DNA of 13,876 bases from AP-15 sp035570935. GTDB lineage: Bacteria; Pseudomonadota; Alphaproteobacteria; ATCC43930; CGMCC-115725. The position numbers and the translations under genes were made by a program. The notes under the pieces are model-generated. The model was not told the DNA's origin, searched no databases, and saw only the letters and a program-made list of their open reading frames with translations. The stretch is taken from the NCBI GenBank assembly GCA_035570935.1, contig DATMKU010000140.1, positions 1-13,876 on the forward strand. The letters run 5' to 3'. This document shows, piece by piece, positions 1 to 8,300 of this stretch; the first letter of the stretch is position 1, and each line of letters opens with the position of its first letter.

Positions 1-71
1 GGCAGCCACTCGTCTGCCGACGGCGGCAGCAGAAATCCCGTCTGCCGATCCACCTCGCGAAAGTTGCTCAT
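1..71 (-). CDS. IS1182-type transposase, N-terminal fragment running off the window
   Basis: Reading leftwards from an ATG at 71-69 gives 23 codons and part of a 24th: MSNFREVDRQTGFLL then PPSADEWLP. This opening (SNFR-x-x-DR, then LLPPSxDEWLP) is how many proteobacterial transposases annotated as IS1182/IS5-like begin; those enzymes are DDE transposases of about 450-500 residues. A purine-rich stretch (GGGTGGGGG on the minus strand) lies directly before the ATG and is a plausible ribosome-binding site. The gene is cut by the window edge, so the catalytic domain is not visible. The outer end of the element should lie somewhere between 72 and 233, but I could not identify a terminal inverted repeat. 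The family call is from memory of the N-terminal motif only. Confidence 0.72.
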   Translation of the reverse strand, partial: MSNFREVDRQTGFLLPPSADEWL

Positions 72-233
72 CCCCCACCCGCCCTGGTACACATCCCCGA
101 CCAATCTACCACATCATGGGTCCGCTCCACTCAAGTCCGACAGGCTGCTAGGTGCAAGCTCGACCAGCGGGGATGGCGACGACCGCAGCTGACCTCTTCA
201 GGGCGGGAAACGCCGGCGGGCCGCGGCTCGGCC

Positions 234-501
234 ATGTTCGGCCAAATCAAGACGTCGTCACTTACTGGCGATCGGGGCGACCTGGGTTCGGTCCGGCAGC
301 GGTGGTATTTCATCGTTCGCCAGCGTCAAGCCCTGGAGTGGCGTCTGGTGGCGGCGACCTGCCGGGTCTCTCCACAGCGACCGCCTCCTGGTGTACAATG
401 ATCATGGTGACCATTGGGTATGGGAGCCGACCCAGGACATGGAGCTTGACCGGTACACGATCTTGCTCGCGGCGTTGAATTGCCAATTTACCCGGGTCTA
501 G
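234..501 (+). pseudogene. Frameshifted small gene of unknown function
   Basis: Two adjacent reading frames look like halves of one protein of about 88 residues. The first frame starts at the ATG at 234 (MFGQIKTSSLTGDRG) and contains QRWYFIVRQRQALEWRLVAA; it ends at a TGA at 399-401. The second frame, offset by one base, carries DRLLVYNDHGDHWVWEP, then TQDMELDRYTILLAALN, and ends at a TAG at 499-501. The switch falls at about 370-385. Aromatic and charged residues fill both halves, and the first ends just where the second becomes sensible, which is unlike random GC-rich sequence. I do not recognise the family. It lies beside a transposase and upstream of another broken gene, so decay is the likely explanation. 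A sequencing error or programmed frameshift cannot be excluded. Confidence 0.5.
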
Positions 502-527
502 CGAGCGAAGCGCTGAGGCCGCCGGCT

Positions 528-830
528 ATGAAACTTTCTCCAAAAGCCCAGCTATTCGTGACGCGGGCGCTAGCGGAAGCGGCGTCGCGCCCGCTTAGAC
601 TTGCCGCCGGTCAGCTTGGCGCCAGCCCTTGGTCGGGCGAGCTGTCTCCGGAGATCGGACGCATAGCAATGGCCGTACTGGAAGAGCACCGGAGGCAGAT
701 TCGCAGCCGGCTCGAGAGCCCGTTAACCGAGGACGAGGCTGCCGACCTGAGCAATGATCTAGGTTTTGTCGAGGCGGTCTGCGCCGATCTACGGCGCTCG
801 TTGAAAGTGACTAATTCTACCGCTCGGTAG
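528..830 (+). CDS. Hypothetical protein of 100 residues
   Basis: An uninterrupted frame begins at ATG 528 (MKLSPKAQLFVTRALAEAA) and ends at a TAG at 828-830. A GAGG about ten bases before the ATG makes this start better than an in-frame TTG at 480, which adds 16 unconvincing residues. The product is soluble and probably mostly helical, rich in Ala, Leu, Arg and Glu. It has no signal peptide or membrane segment and no motif I recognise. The stretch EEHRRQIRSRLESPLTEDEA is strongly charged and could be an exposed helix. Both flanking genes are broken while this frame is intact, so it may be the only live gene in the first 1.5 kb. Function unknown; accessory origin is inferred from position. Confidence 0.5.
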   Translation: MKLSPKAQLFVTRALAEAASRPLRLAAGQLGASPWSGELSPEIGRIAMAVLEEHRRQIRSRLESPLTEDEAADLSNDLGFVEAVCADLRRSLKVTNSTAR

Positions 831-878
831 TAACGCTCTCGCTTTTGGAATGGAATATTTGAGTACGATTAATCGGAA

Positions 879-1487
879 ATGCACATATTAGGAGAGATAA
901 AGCGCACGGCCGATTTAAACGGCGGCATTCCGCTCGGCAGGCAGCGTTTCTACAAGGAAGCGGGCATTCGGGTCGCTGACTGGGAGGGGAAGTTCTGGGT
1001 AAATTGGGGTGATGCAATCCGAGAGGCCGGCTTAGAGCCAAACAAACTACAGAAAGCCTACGATCGAAAGGTTCATTTCGTATATTCGTGAGCTTGGCCG
1101 ATTTCCGGTCAGAAATGAGCTGAAGCTCAAATCTCAGAAAGATGTCGCCTTCCCCAGCGCTACGACCTTCGACGCACATTTAGGCGCGACCGTGCGGGCC
1201 ATTCGGCGACGCTGAATCCCAAGGAAGAGTTTGGTTTGGCTTCGTCTACCTGATTAGATCCGGCCGTCACTTTAAATTGGGCGAACCAACGCGGTCGGCC
1301 GCCGAGAACGCGAGCTTGCAATCCAACTCCCCGAAAAGGCGATTACCGTACACTCAATTCGGACCGATGATCCGCCGGGAATTGAGGGCTATTGGCACCG
1401 GGGTTTTCAACGAGGCGTAAGAACGGCGAATGGTTTGAGCTGACGGGGAAGGATTTACAGGCATTCAAACGCCGAAAGTTCATATGA
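879..1487 (+). pseudogene. GIY-YIG nuclease-family gene, broken by several frameshifts
   Basis: Five frame segments, read in order, rebuild one protein. Segment 1 (ATG 879 to about 1070) has ILGEIKRTADLNGG, PLGRQRF and WGDAIREAGLEPN, the pattern of a homing-endonuclease-associated helical repeat. Segment 2 (about 1072-1195) reads FISYIRELGRFPVRNELKLK and FPSATTF, a second such repeat. Segment 3 (about 1235-1280) reads GFVYLIRSGRHFKLG, the start of a GIY-YIG/T5orf172-type domain. Segment 4 (1279 to about 1400) reads GRTNAVGRRERELAIQLPEK and IEGYWHR. Segment 5 (1404-1487) reads NGEWFELTGKDLQAFKRRKF and stops at TGA 1485-1487. At least four frame changes separate them. The third lies at a tandem TTTGG duplication (1230-1239). 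Intact relatives have a longer linker before the GIY-YIG domain, so some bases are probably also deleted. The family role is DNA cleavage; this copy cannot make a full protein. Confidence 0.82.
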
Positions 1488-1614
1488 AAACGCCACGTCG
1501 GAACTGGTTCCTGCAACCCGACATTTGTGCCCACCGCCTTGGCCGTCTTTGACGTGACCGTCAGAGGTACACCGTCCCCCGCTTGATTGAAATGCAGAGC
1601 GCCGACTATGTCGC

Positions 1615-1667
1615 CCGCCGCCCGCGGCGGTGACGGCGCCGGCAGCGACTGACCCCGGCGCGGTCAG
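1615..1667 (-). terminator. Possible weak stem-loops just beyond the kup stop
   Basis: Two small inverted repeats lie just past the kup stop codon in the direction of kup transcription. The first pairs 1649-1654 with 1662-1667 (CTGACC/GGTCAG, 7-base loop). The second pairs 1615-1620 with 1625-1630 (CCGCCG/CGGCGG, 4-base loop). Neither is followed by a run of U in the transcript, so neither is a classical intrinsic terminator. The rest of 1488-1670 shows no gene. Confidence 0.25.
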
Positions 1668-1670
1668 CCT

Positions 1671-3626
1671 TCAGATCTCGACCTCGGCGCCGAGCTCGAT
1701 GACCTGGGCGGGCGGGATGCGGAAGAACTCGGTCGGGCGCGTCGCGATGCGGGTGAGGAAGACGTAGAGATGCTCGCGCCATCGCGCCATCCCGGGCCGT
1801 GGCGTCGACTTGACGTTGGCGCGCCCGACAAAGAACGAGATTTTGTCAAAGTCGAGATCGAGCTCCGGGATCTCAGCACGGCGCAGCTCCCGCAGGACGT
1901 TCGGGGTCTGGGCAAACCCGAAATGCGCGCCGATCTGCCAAAAGCCGTGGCCGAGTTCTTGCGCCTTGATTCGGTCGGGGCCCGCGACCAGCGGAATGTT
2001 GTCGGTGGCGACGTGAACAAGCAAGACCGTCCGGTGCAGGATCTTGTTGTGCTTGAGATTTTGCATCAGGGTCGGGGGCACGTGCTGGGTATGGGTGGTG
2101 AGAAAGACAGCGGTTCCGGAGACGCGGGCCTCCGGCGCCTCTTCGCAGGTGGCGAGGAAATCGGCGAACGACATCGTCTCGCTCTCGATCCGCGCCACCA
2201 CCAATCGGCGGCCGGTGCGCCAGGTGGCCATGATCGTGAACATGACCAGCCCGATCGCCAACGGGAACCAGCCGCCGGTCGGGATCTTCATTGAATTCGA
2301 GCCGAAGAGGGCCAGGTCCACGGTCATGATCGGCGCCAGCACGGCGGCGATCGTCGGCCACCGCCAGCGCCAAACGCCATGCATAACGGCGCCGATCAGC
2401 ACTGTCGTCAGGGTCATTGTCCCGGTGACGGCAAAGCCGTAGGCCGAGGCGAGGGCGCTGGAGCTGCCGAACCCCACGACCAGTGCCAGCACCGCCACCA
2501 GCAGCAGCCAATTGATTTGCGGAATATAGATTTGGCCGCGCGCTTGGGTCGAGGTTTGAAAGACGTCGAGCTGCGGCAACAGGCTGAGCTGGATCGCCTG
2601 GCGCGACAGCGAGAAGGAGCCGGAGATCACCGCCTGCGAGGCGATGACGGTCGCCGCGGTCGACAGCAGCACCAATGGGATCAGCCCCCATCCCGGCACC
2701 ATGCGAAAGAACGGGTTCTCGATCGCCGTCTTGTCGCCGAGCAGCAACGCGCCCTGTCCGAAATAATTGAGGACGAGGGCCGGCATCACCAGCCCGAACC
2801 AGGCGAGCCTGATCGGCAGCCGGCCGAAATGGCCCATGTCAGCATAAAGCGCCTCGCCGCCGGTGATCGCGAGCGACACCGCACCGAGCACGATAAAGCC
2901 CCGCAGCGGGGAGAGGAGAAATACCCTGACGGCATGCGCCGGGTTCAGCGCCAGCAGCACCCGCGGGGCCTCGGCGATGTGGATCAGCCCGTCGAGCGCG
3001 ATCACCGCGAACCACGCCAGCATCACCGGGCCGAAGAAATAGCCGATTTTCGCAGTGCCGCGCTTTTGCACGAGGAACAGCGCCAGCAGCACCGCGACCG
3101 TGATCGGCACCACGAACCGGTTCAATGCCGGCGTCCCGACACCGATCCCTTCGATCGCGCTCAAAACGGAAATCGCCGGCGTGATCATGCTGTCGCCGTA
3201 AAACAGCGCAGCCCCCCCGATCGCCAGCAGGACGAGAAGATTGCGCCCGCGGGGGCTTCGCACCGCCTCCTGGCCAAGCGCCAGCAAGGCCAGAATTCCA
3301 CCTTCGCCCTGATTGTCGGCACGCATGATCAACAGAACGTATTTTACGGCGACGACCAGGATCAGCGCCCAGACGATCAGCGAGAGCACGCCGAGCACAT
3401 TCTCCGGCACGAGTGCGACGCCGTGCTCCGGGTTGAAGCATTCGCGGAAGGTGTAGACCGGGCTTGTCCCGATGTCGCCGAACACGACCCCGAGCGCTGC
3501 GAGCGAGAGCCCGGGAAGGCTCGTCGGGCGCGAAGGACCCTCGCGCTCTTCCTCGTTGCTTAGCGCCGCGTGCCCGGCCGGAATGACCTCGGTCGAAGAC
3601 GCGGCGTCGCCGGTCGAGTTTGCCAT
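1671..3626 (-). CDS. kup: Kup-type low-affinity potassium uptake transporter
   Basis: The 651-residue product is a Kup (Trk-independent, KUP/HAK/KT) inner-membrane K+ transporter, thought to work as a K+/H+ symporter. After a polar N-terminal tail of about 37 residues comes the hallmark GVVFGDIGTSPVY (46-58), then DNQGEGG (104-110) and about twelve hydrophobic membrane segments up to roughly residue 460. A cytosolic C-terminal domain follows, with TTHTQHVPP and a terminal VIELGAEVEI. The length fits the family (620-660). The ATG at 3626 is preceded by a perfect AGGAGG at 3637-3632 with a 5-base gap, which fixes the start and suggests good translation. It stands alone on the minus strand, divergent from mdh, with decayed accessory DNA downstream. 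No truncation or missing core motif was seen. Confidence 0.96.
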   Translation of the reverse strand: MANSTGDAASSTEVIPAGHAALSNEEEREGPSRPTSLPGLSLAALGVVFGDIGTSPVYTFRECFNPEHGVALVPENVLGVLSLIVWALILVVAVKYVLLIMRADNQGEGGILALLALGQEAVRSPRGRNLLVLLAIGGAALFYGDSMITPAISVLSAIEGIGVGTPALNRFVVPITVAVLLALFLVQKRGTAKIGYFFGPVMLAWFAVIALDGLIHIAEAPRVLLALNPAHAVRVFLLSPLRGFIVLGAVSLAITGGEALYADMGHFGRLPIRLAWFGLVMPALVLNYFGQGALLLGDKTAIENPFFRMVPGWGLIPLVLLSTAATVIASQAVISGSFSLSRQAIQLSLLPQLDVFQTSTQARGQIYIPQINWLLLVAVLALVVGFGSSSALASAYGFAVTGTMTLTTVLIGAVMHGVWRWRWPTIAAVLAPIMTVDLALFGSNSMKIPTGGWFPLAIGLVMFTIMATWRTGRRLVVARIESETMSFADFLATCEEAPEARVSGTAVFLTTHTQHVPPTLMQNLKHNKILHRTVLLVHVATDNIPLVAGPDRIKAQELGHGFWQIGAHFGFAQTPNVLRELRRAEIPELDLDFDKISFFVGRANVKSTPRPGMARWREHLYVFLTRIATRPTEFFRIPPAQVIELGAEVEI

Positions 3627-3963
3627 GCGGTCCTCCTGCCTTCGGGTGCTGGGCGATCAGTTCTGCCCGTCGACAAACGGTCTTCGTACGAATCCCCACG
3701 ACAAACAAAGCCGGCACTATCGCCGGTCGGCGATGTGCTGATCCCTGATACACTTTTTTCAGGATAGACGTTCCTCAACATCGCGACCGCCAAAGGAGGA
3801 TCGAGGCCGCGACGAGCCTGAAGTGAGAGTTGCGGTCCGGGCGATTTTCGCAGAAGACGAGTCGGCTCGCCGAAGCCCATCGCCTTGCCCGCTCCCGGGA
3901 TTCGCGGTAAGACGCGGGCCGGTCCGCGCCCGCGCTCGGCGCCGCAAACGACGAGGCATTTCG
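3627..3963. promoter_or_regulatory. Divergent kup/mdh intergenic region
   Basis: This 337-base gap must hold the promoters of kup (leftward) and probably of the mdh-suc block (rightward). I could not assign convincing -35/-10 boxes. The frame of mdh stays open upstream to about 3823, but that extension is Arg/Pro-rich and precedes the Rossmann strand by 47 residues, so I treat it as non-coding. A bulged inverted repeat (ATCCCTGA near 3740, TCAGGAT near 3760) surrounds a run of six T. No RNA gene was recognised. Confidence 0.4.
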
Positions 3964-4923
3964 ATGGCACGCAACAAGATCGCACTGGTCGGCGCCGGGC
4001 AGGTCGGCGGCACCATTGCGCTGCTCGCCGGGCTCAAGGAATTGGGCGACATCGTCCTCTTCGACATCGTCGAGGGCGTGCCGCAGGGTAAGGCGCTCGA
4101 CATCGTCGAGGGCTCGACGATCGAGGGCTATGACGCGGTCATCGAAGGCTCGAACGATTATGCCGATATCGATGGCGCGGATGTCGTCGTCGTCACCGCC
4201 GGCATCGCGCGCCGACCGGGCATGAGCCGCGACGATCTGATCGGCACCAACGCCAGGGTGATCTCGACCGTCGGCCAGGCGATCAAAAAGCATTGCCCCA
4301 ATGCCTTTGTCATCACGATCACCAACCCGCTCGACGTCATGGTGTGGGTCATGCGCGAGGCCTGCGGGTTGCCGGCGCACCGCGTGGTCGGTATGGCGGG
4401 GGTGCTCGACAGCGCCCGCTTCCGCTATTTCCTCGCCGAAGAGCTGAACGTCTCGGTCGAGGATGTCAGCGCCTTTGTCCTCGGCGGCCACGGCGACATG
4501 ATGGTGCCGTTGGCGCGCTATTCGACGGTCGCCGGCATCCCATTGCCCGATCTCGTGCGGATGGGGTGGACGACGCGGGAGCGGCTCGACAAGATCGTCC
4601 AGCGCACCCGCGATGGGGGCGCCGAGATCGTCGGCCTCTTAAAGACCGGCTCGGCGTTTTATGCGCCGGCGAGCTCGGCGATTACGATGGTCGAGGCGTA
4701 TCTGCGCGACAAAAAGCGGGTCCTGCCCTGCGCCGCCTGGCTCACCGGCGAGTATGGGGTCAAGGACGTCTATGTCGGGGTGCCGGTCGTGATCGGAGCC
4801 GGCGGCGTCGAACGGATCGTCGAGATCGAGCTCAACCGCGAGGAGAAGGTCGAGTTCGACAAATCGGTCGCCGCCGTTCGCGAATTGGTCGAAATCGTCA
4901 AAAAGATGCCGATGGCGGGCTGA
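3964..4923 (+). CDS. mdh: Malate dehydrogenase (LDH-like, NAD-dependent)
   Basis: The 319-residue enzyme oxidises malate to oxaloacetate with NAD+ in the TCA cycle. The NAD-binding loop GAGQVGG is at 10-16, and an acidic residue that should bind the NAD ribose (D34) follows the second strand. The mobile substrate loop has RRPGMSR (83-89), whose arginines suit a dicarboxylate. ITNPLDVMVW is at 118-127, DSARFR at 149-154 includes a substrate-binding Arg, and GGHGDMMVP at 174-182 carries the catalytic His176. The length matches the alphaproteobacterial LDH-like type (about 320). The ATG at 3964 is chosen because GAGG lies 7 bases upstream (3953-3956) and the protein then starts straight into strand one (MARNKIALVGAG). 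It is followed by sucC after 124 bases, as in the conserved mdh-suc block. Nothing odd in the coding sequence. Confidence 0.97.
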   Translation: MARNKIALVGAGQVGGTIALLAGLKELGDIVLFDIVEGVPQGKALDIVEGSTIEGYDAVIEGSNDYADIDGADVVVVTAGIARRPGMSRDDLIGTNARVISTVGQAIKKHCPNAFVITITNPLDVMVWVMREACGLPAHRVVGMAGVLDSARFRYFLAEELNVSVEDVSAFVLGGHGDMMVPLARYSTVAGIPLPDLVRMGWTTRERLDKIVQRTRDGGAEIVGLLKTGSAFYAPASSAITMVEAYLRDKKRVLPCAAWLTGEYGVKDVYVGVPVVIGAGGVERIVEIELNREEKVEFDKSVAAVRELVEIVKKMPMAG

Positions 4924-4993
4924 CCGCCGGGTTTGTAATGGTCTTCACCCTTCCGGCTGTGATCGCGAATGGAGCGGTGCTATCTCAGCCCAG

Positions 4994-5021
4994 CCCTCTC
5001 CGCCCTACCGGGGGGAGAGGG
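4994..5021. repeat. GC-rich palindrome between mdh and sucC (half copy of the sucB repeat)
   Basis: CCCTCTCC (4994-5001) pairs perfectly with GGAGAGGG (5014-5021) around a 12-base loop. The left arm with its flank (CAGCCCTCTCC) and the right arm (GGGGAGAGGG) are also found in the repeat inside sucB at 11447-11513, so both probably come from one dispersed palindromic family. It ends 26 bases before the sucC ATG and could fold in the mdh-sucC transcript, where it might affect mRNA stability or relative expression. No U-run follows, so it is unlikely to terminate transcription. The rest of 4924-5047 shows nothing else. Confidence 0.7.
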
Positions 5022-5047
5022 CACAGCGGAGCCGAAACGGGGTCGCG

Positions 5048-6216
<1,169 letters not shown>

Positions 6217-6217
<1 letters not shown>

Positions 6218-7092
6218 TGGCGATCCTCGTCAATGCCGCGACCAAGGTCTTGTGCCAGGGCTTCACCGGCTCGCAGGGCACGTTTCATTCCGAGCAGGCG
6301 ATCGCCTACGGCACCAAGATGGTCGGCGGCGTGACGCCCGGCAAAGGCGGGACCCGCCATCTCGACCTGCCGGTGTTCAACACGGTGCAAGAAGCGGTTT
6401 CTGCAACCGGCTGCGATGCGAGCGTGATCTACGTGCCGCCGCCCTTTGCCGCCGACGCGATCCTCGAAGCGATCGACGCCGAGATCCCGCTTGTCGCCTG
6501 CATCACCGAGGGCATCCCGGTCGTTGACATGGTGCGAGTCAAGCGCGCGCTCTCGGGCACCAAGACCCGGCTGATCGGACCCAACTGCCCCGGTGTGATC
6601 ACCCCCGACGAATGCAAGATCGGCATCATGCCGGGCCATATCCATCGCCGCGGCAAGATCGGCATCGTCTCGCGCTCGGGCACCCTGACCTACGAGGCGG
6701 TGGCGCAGACGACCGCGGTCGGGCTCGGCCAGACGACGTGCGTCGGCATCGGCGGCGACCCGGTCAACGGCACCAATTTTGTCGAGGTGCTCGAAATGCT
6801 GCTCGCCGACGACGAGACGCAAGCCATCGTTATGATCGGCGAGATCGGCGGGACCGCCGAGGAGGACGGTGCGGCGTTTCTCAAATCGTCGCGCAGGAAA
6901 AAGCCGGTCGTCGGCTTCATCGCCGGCAGCACCGCGCCCCCCGGCCGCCGCATGGGCCATGCCGGCGCGATCATTGCCGGCGGCAAGGGCGGCGCCGAGG
7001 ACAAGATGGAGGCGTTGCGCAGCGCCGGCGTCACCGTCGCCCTGTCCCCCGCCGAAATCGGCACGACAATGCGCGACGTGTTAAGGGGCTAA
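6217..7092 (+). CDS. sucD: Succinyl-CoA synthetase alpha subunit
   Basis: The 291-residue alpha subunit binds CoA and carries the phosphorylated histidine of succinyl-CoA synthetase. CoA-binding GFTGSQGTFH is at 15-24, GGVTPGKGG at 37-45, GPNCPGVITP at 121-130, and the active-site loop GHAGAI at 247-252 places the phospho-histidine at His248. The length matches E. coli SucD (289). A good GGGAGG lies in the end of sucC just before the ATG, and the start shares one base with the sucC stop. In related alphaproteobacteria sucA normally follows at once. Here about 1.24 kb of foreign-looking DNA on the opposite strand comes first, so co-transcription with sucA may be disturbed. No defect in the protein itself. 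Confidence 0.98.
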
Positions 7093-7123
7093 TGCGAATC
7101 CCGAGCACGTTTGGCTTTGGCAT

Positions 7124-7775
7124 TCAGTCCAATGGGCGACCTCGCGCCTCTTCAACGGCGTTCACCAGCTGCGCCGCGAGGTGGCTTTCAAGAAGGGCTT
7201 CAAGCCTGGTCAGGTCTATGGACCCCGCGGCCCACGCGCCGTCGGCTGCCTCTAATGCTTTGTAATAAGGACCTTTCTTCTCCGCGATCAGATCAGGAAT
7301 TGTGGGTTTCCCAGGAAGTCTATTGCGCAATTTTACGCATAGGACGACATACGATACCGCTCGGGCGGTGCGCCCGTTACCATCATCGAACGGATGTATC
7401 CAGTTTATCCGCCACATGACATAAGCAGCAAGATGGAGAGCCGTATTCGCACAGCTCCTCAACTAAGGTCGGTACTTCGTCTACCGACGGAGGTTTGTGC
7501 TTGCTCCCTGTAATATAAATATTGGCAGGGCGATAATTCCCCGCATAAATGTTGAGACCGTCCAACGCGATGCGATTGAGCTGTAGCAACGTGGAGGGCC
7601 GTAAGCGAAACCGCTGCTCGGAGTCTATCGCCTGATTGATATTGTCGATAACAGCGTCAAATTGTCTAAGGCCGTTCGCGACCTCACGTTTTGCTATTTC
7701 GAGCCGATCCTTAAGGAGCGCTGGCGGGGATGAAACGCTCTTGCGGTCTCCGCCCTCACCTGCGTTGCCGCTCAT
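7124..7775 (-). pseudogene. Fic-domain protein (AMP-transferase type), frameshifted with internal deletion
   Basis: Two minus-strand frames make one Fic protein. The first starts at ATG 7775 (MSGNAGEGGDRKS) and reads through IALDGLNIYAGNYRP, NIYITGSKHKPPSVDE and LVEELCEY (to about 7443), covering the N-terminal helices and the beta-hairpin flap that holds the target. The second, in another frame from about 7441, reads ALHLAAYVMWRINW and then the catalytic motif HPFDDGNGRTAR (7396-7361), ending at TGA 7126-7124. Homologs have roughly ten residues between CEY and ALHLAAY, so bases were lost and the frame changed there. Fic enzymes transfer AMP from ATP to target proteins. The catalytic motif itself is intact, but the encoded product ends with a wrong-frame tail (SPSCCLCHVADKLDTSVR) before the motif. 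Its start overlaps the stop of the small gene upstream (ATGA), a typical antitoxin-toxin arrangement. It ends only 31 bases from the sucD stop. Confidence 0.85.
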
Positions 7776-7945
7776 TTCGAGCGCTTAAGCTCCTCGGCGA
7801 CTTGATTGACCATCTCGCGAGTGATCAGGTCATTCTCGATCTTTGTGTTCCCGTACGCGAAGCTCCTGCGCTGCTCCTCCTGATCCTCGGGAGACATTCT
7901 GACGCTTCGGGCTTTATCGATCAGCACAACGAGCTTGTCTTTCAT
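7772..7945 (-). CDS. Small FicA/VbhA-like putative antitoxin paired with the Fic gene
   Basis: A 57-residue protein starts at ATG 7945 (MKDKLVVLIDKARSVRM) and stops at 7772. A GAGG about nine bases upstream supports the start; the same frame is open much further upstream, but without a better start signal. The product is charged and probably helical, with SFAYGNTKIEN near the middle (29-38) followed by ITREMV. Small proteins of this type commonly precede fic genes. Known Fic antitoxins inhibit with an (S/T)xxxE(G/N) helix; here NTKIEN matches except that the first position is Asn. Its stop overlaps the fic start as ATGA, implying coupled translation. The antitoxin frame looks intact although the partner is broken, consistent with loss of toxin first. 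The antitoxin role is inferred. Confidence 0.68.
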   Translation of the reverse strand: MKDKLVVLIDKARSVRMSPEDQEEQRRSFAYGNTKIENDLITREMVNQVAEELKRSK

Positions 7946-8258
7946 GATGGTATGCCTCTGCTGATTGCGTGGCGATGGCGACATCGGAGGCAGCCTACCC
8001 CGTCTCCTGATCGAAGAGCGAGCGCAAAATGGTTCGATCCGTCTCGCTACAACAGCCCGGAACCCCCATAAAATCCTTCGAATGGCACAAATCGCTTCAG
8101 CCAATCTCGATGCCGTAGCTTGTGCTTCCTCACGACGATTGAATGCCCACTGAACCGATACGGGTCGAATTAGCCATGTAGCATCTCGTTTTCGGCAGAC
8201 GCAAAGCAGCAATTCGTAGGGGGATCTCGGGGCCACTTGCCCCATATTAGCAGCAGGG
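7946..8258. other. Insert remainder between the Fic pair and sucA; possible small gene remnant
   Basis: No confident gene lies in these roughly 310 bases. On the minus strand the frame from an ATG at 8245 to about 8030 reads SPYELLLCVCRKR, WLIRPVSVQWAFNRREEAQA and RLAEAICAIRR, which has a coding-like mix of residues and could be a remnant of a short gene of about 70 residues. It has no clear ribosome-binding site, and its frame runs without a stop into that of the small antitoxin-like gene. The composition is lower in GC than the suc genes on either side, in keeping with acquired DNA. The Fic pair promoter should lie here, but I could not place it. Confidence 0.3.
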
Positions 8259-8300
8259 TGCCGGTGTTCCGCTGGGGCGCGGCAGCGGCACTCACCGGCA
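8259..8300. promoter_or_regulatory. Strong two-step stem-loop just upstream of sucA
   Basis: Nested inverted repeats stack into one hairpin. TGCCGGTG (8259-8266) pairs perfectly with CACCGGCA (8293-8300), and inside it CCGCTG (8269-8274) pairs with CAGCGG (8283-8288), leaving an 8-base loop and a small internal bulge. The structure ends 30 bases before the sucA ATG. A T5 tract at 8316-8320 lies 15 bases beyond the stem, too far for a classical terminator. It may be an mRNA leader structure, a transcription attenuator, or the end of a small inserted element. Its role is inferred only from position and pairing. Confidence 0.5.

Noticed and set aside
2379..3563. Long open frame of 394 codons on the plus strand opposite kup
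   Set aside because: It is a mirror of kup codon bias in high-GC DNA; the product is a Gln/Arg/His-rich low-complexity string, while kup has full family motifs.
3738..3768. Bulged inverted repeat with a T6 run as an intrinsic terminator or riboswitch upstream of kup/mdh
   Set aside because: The T-run is in the loop rather than after the stem, the stem is short and bulged, and no known K+-responsive RNA motif was recognised.
3823..3963. 47-residue N-terminal extension of Mdh
   Set aside because: Arg/Pro-rich, not targeting-like, and a better start with GAGG at the right distance exists at 3964.
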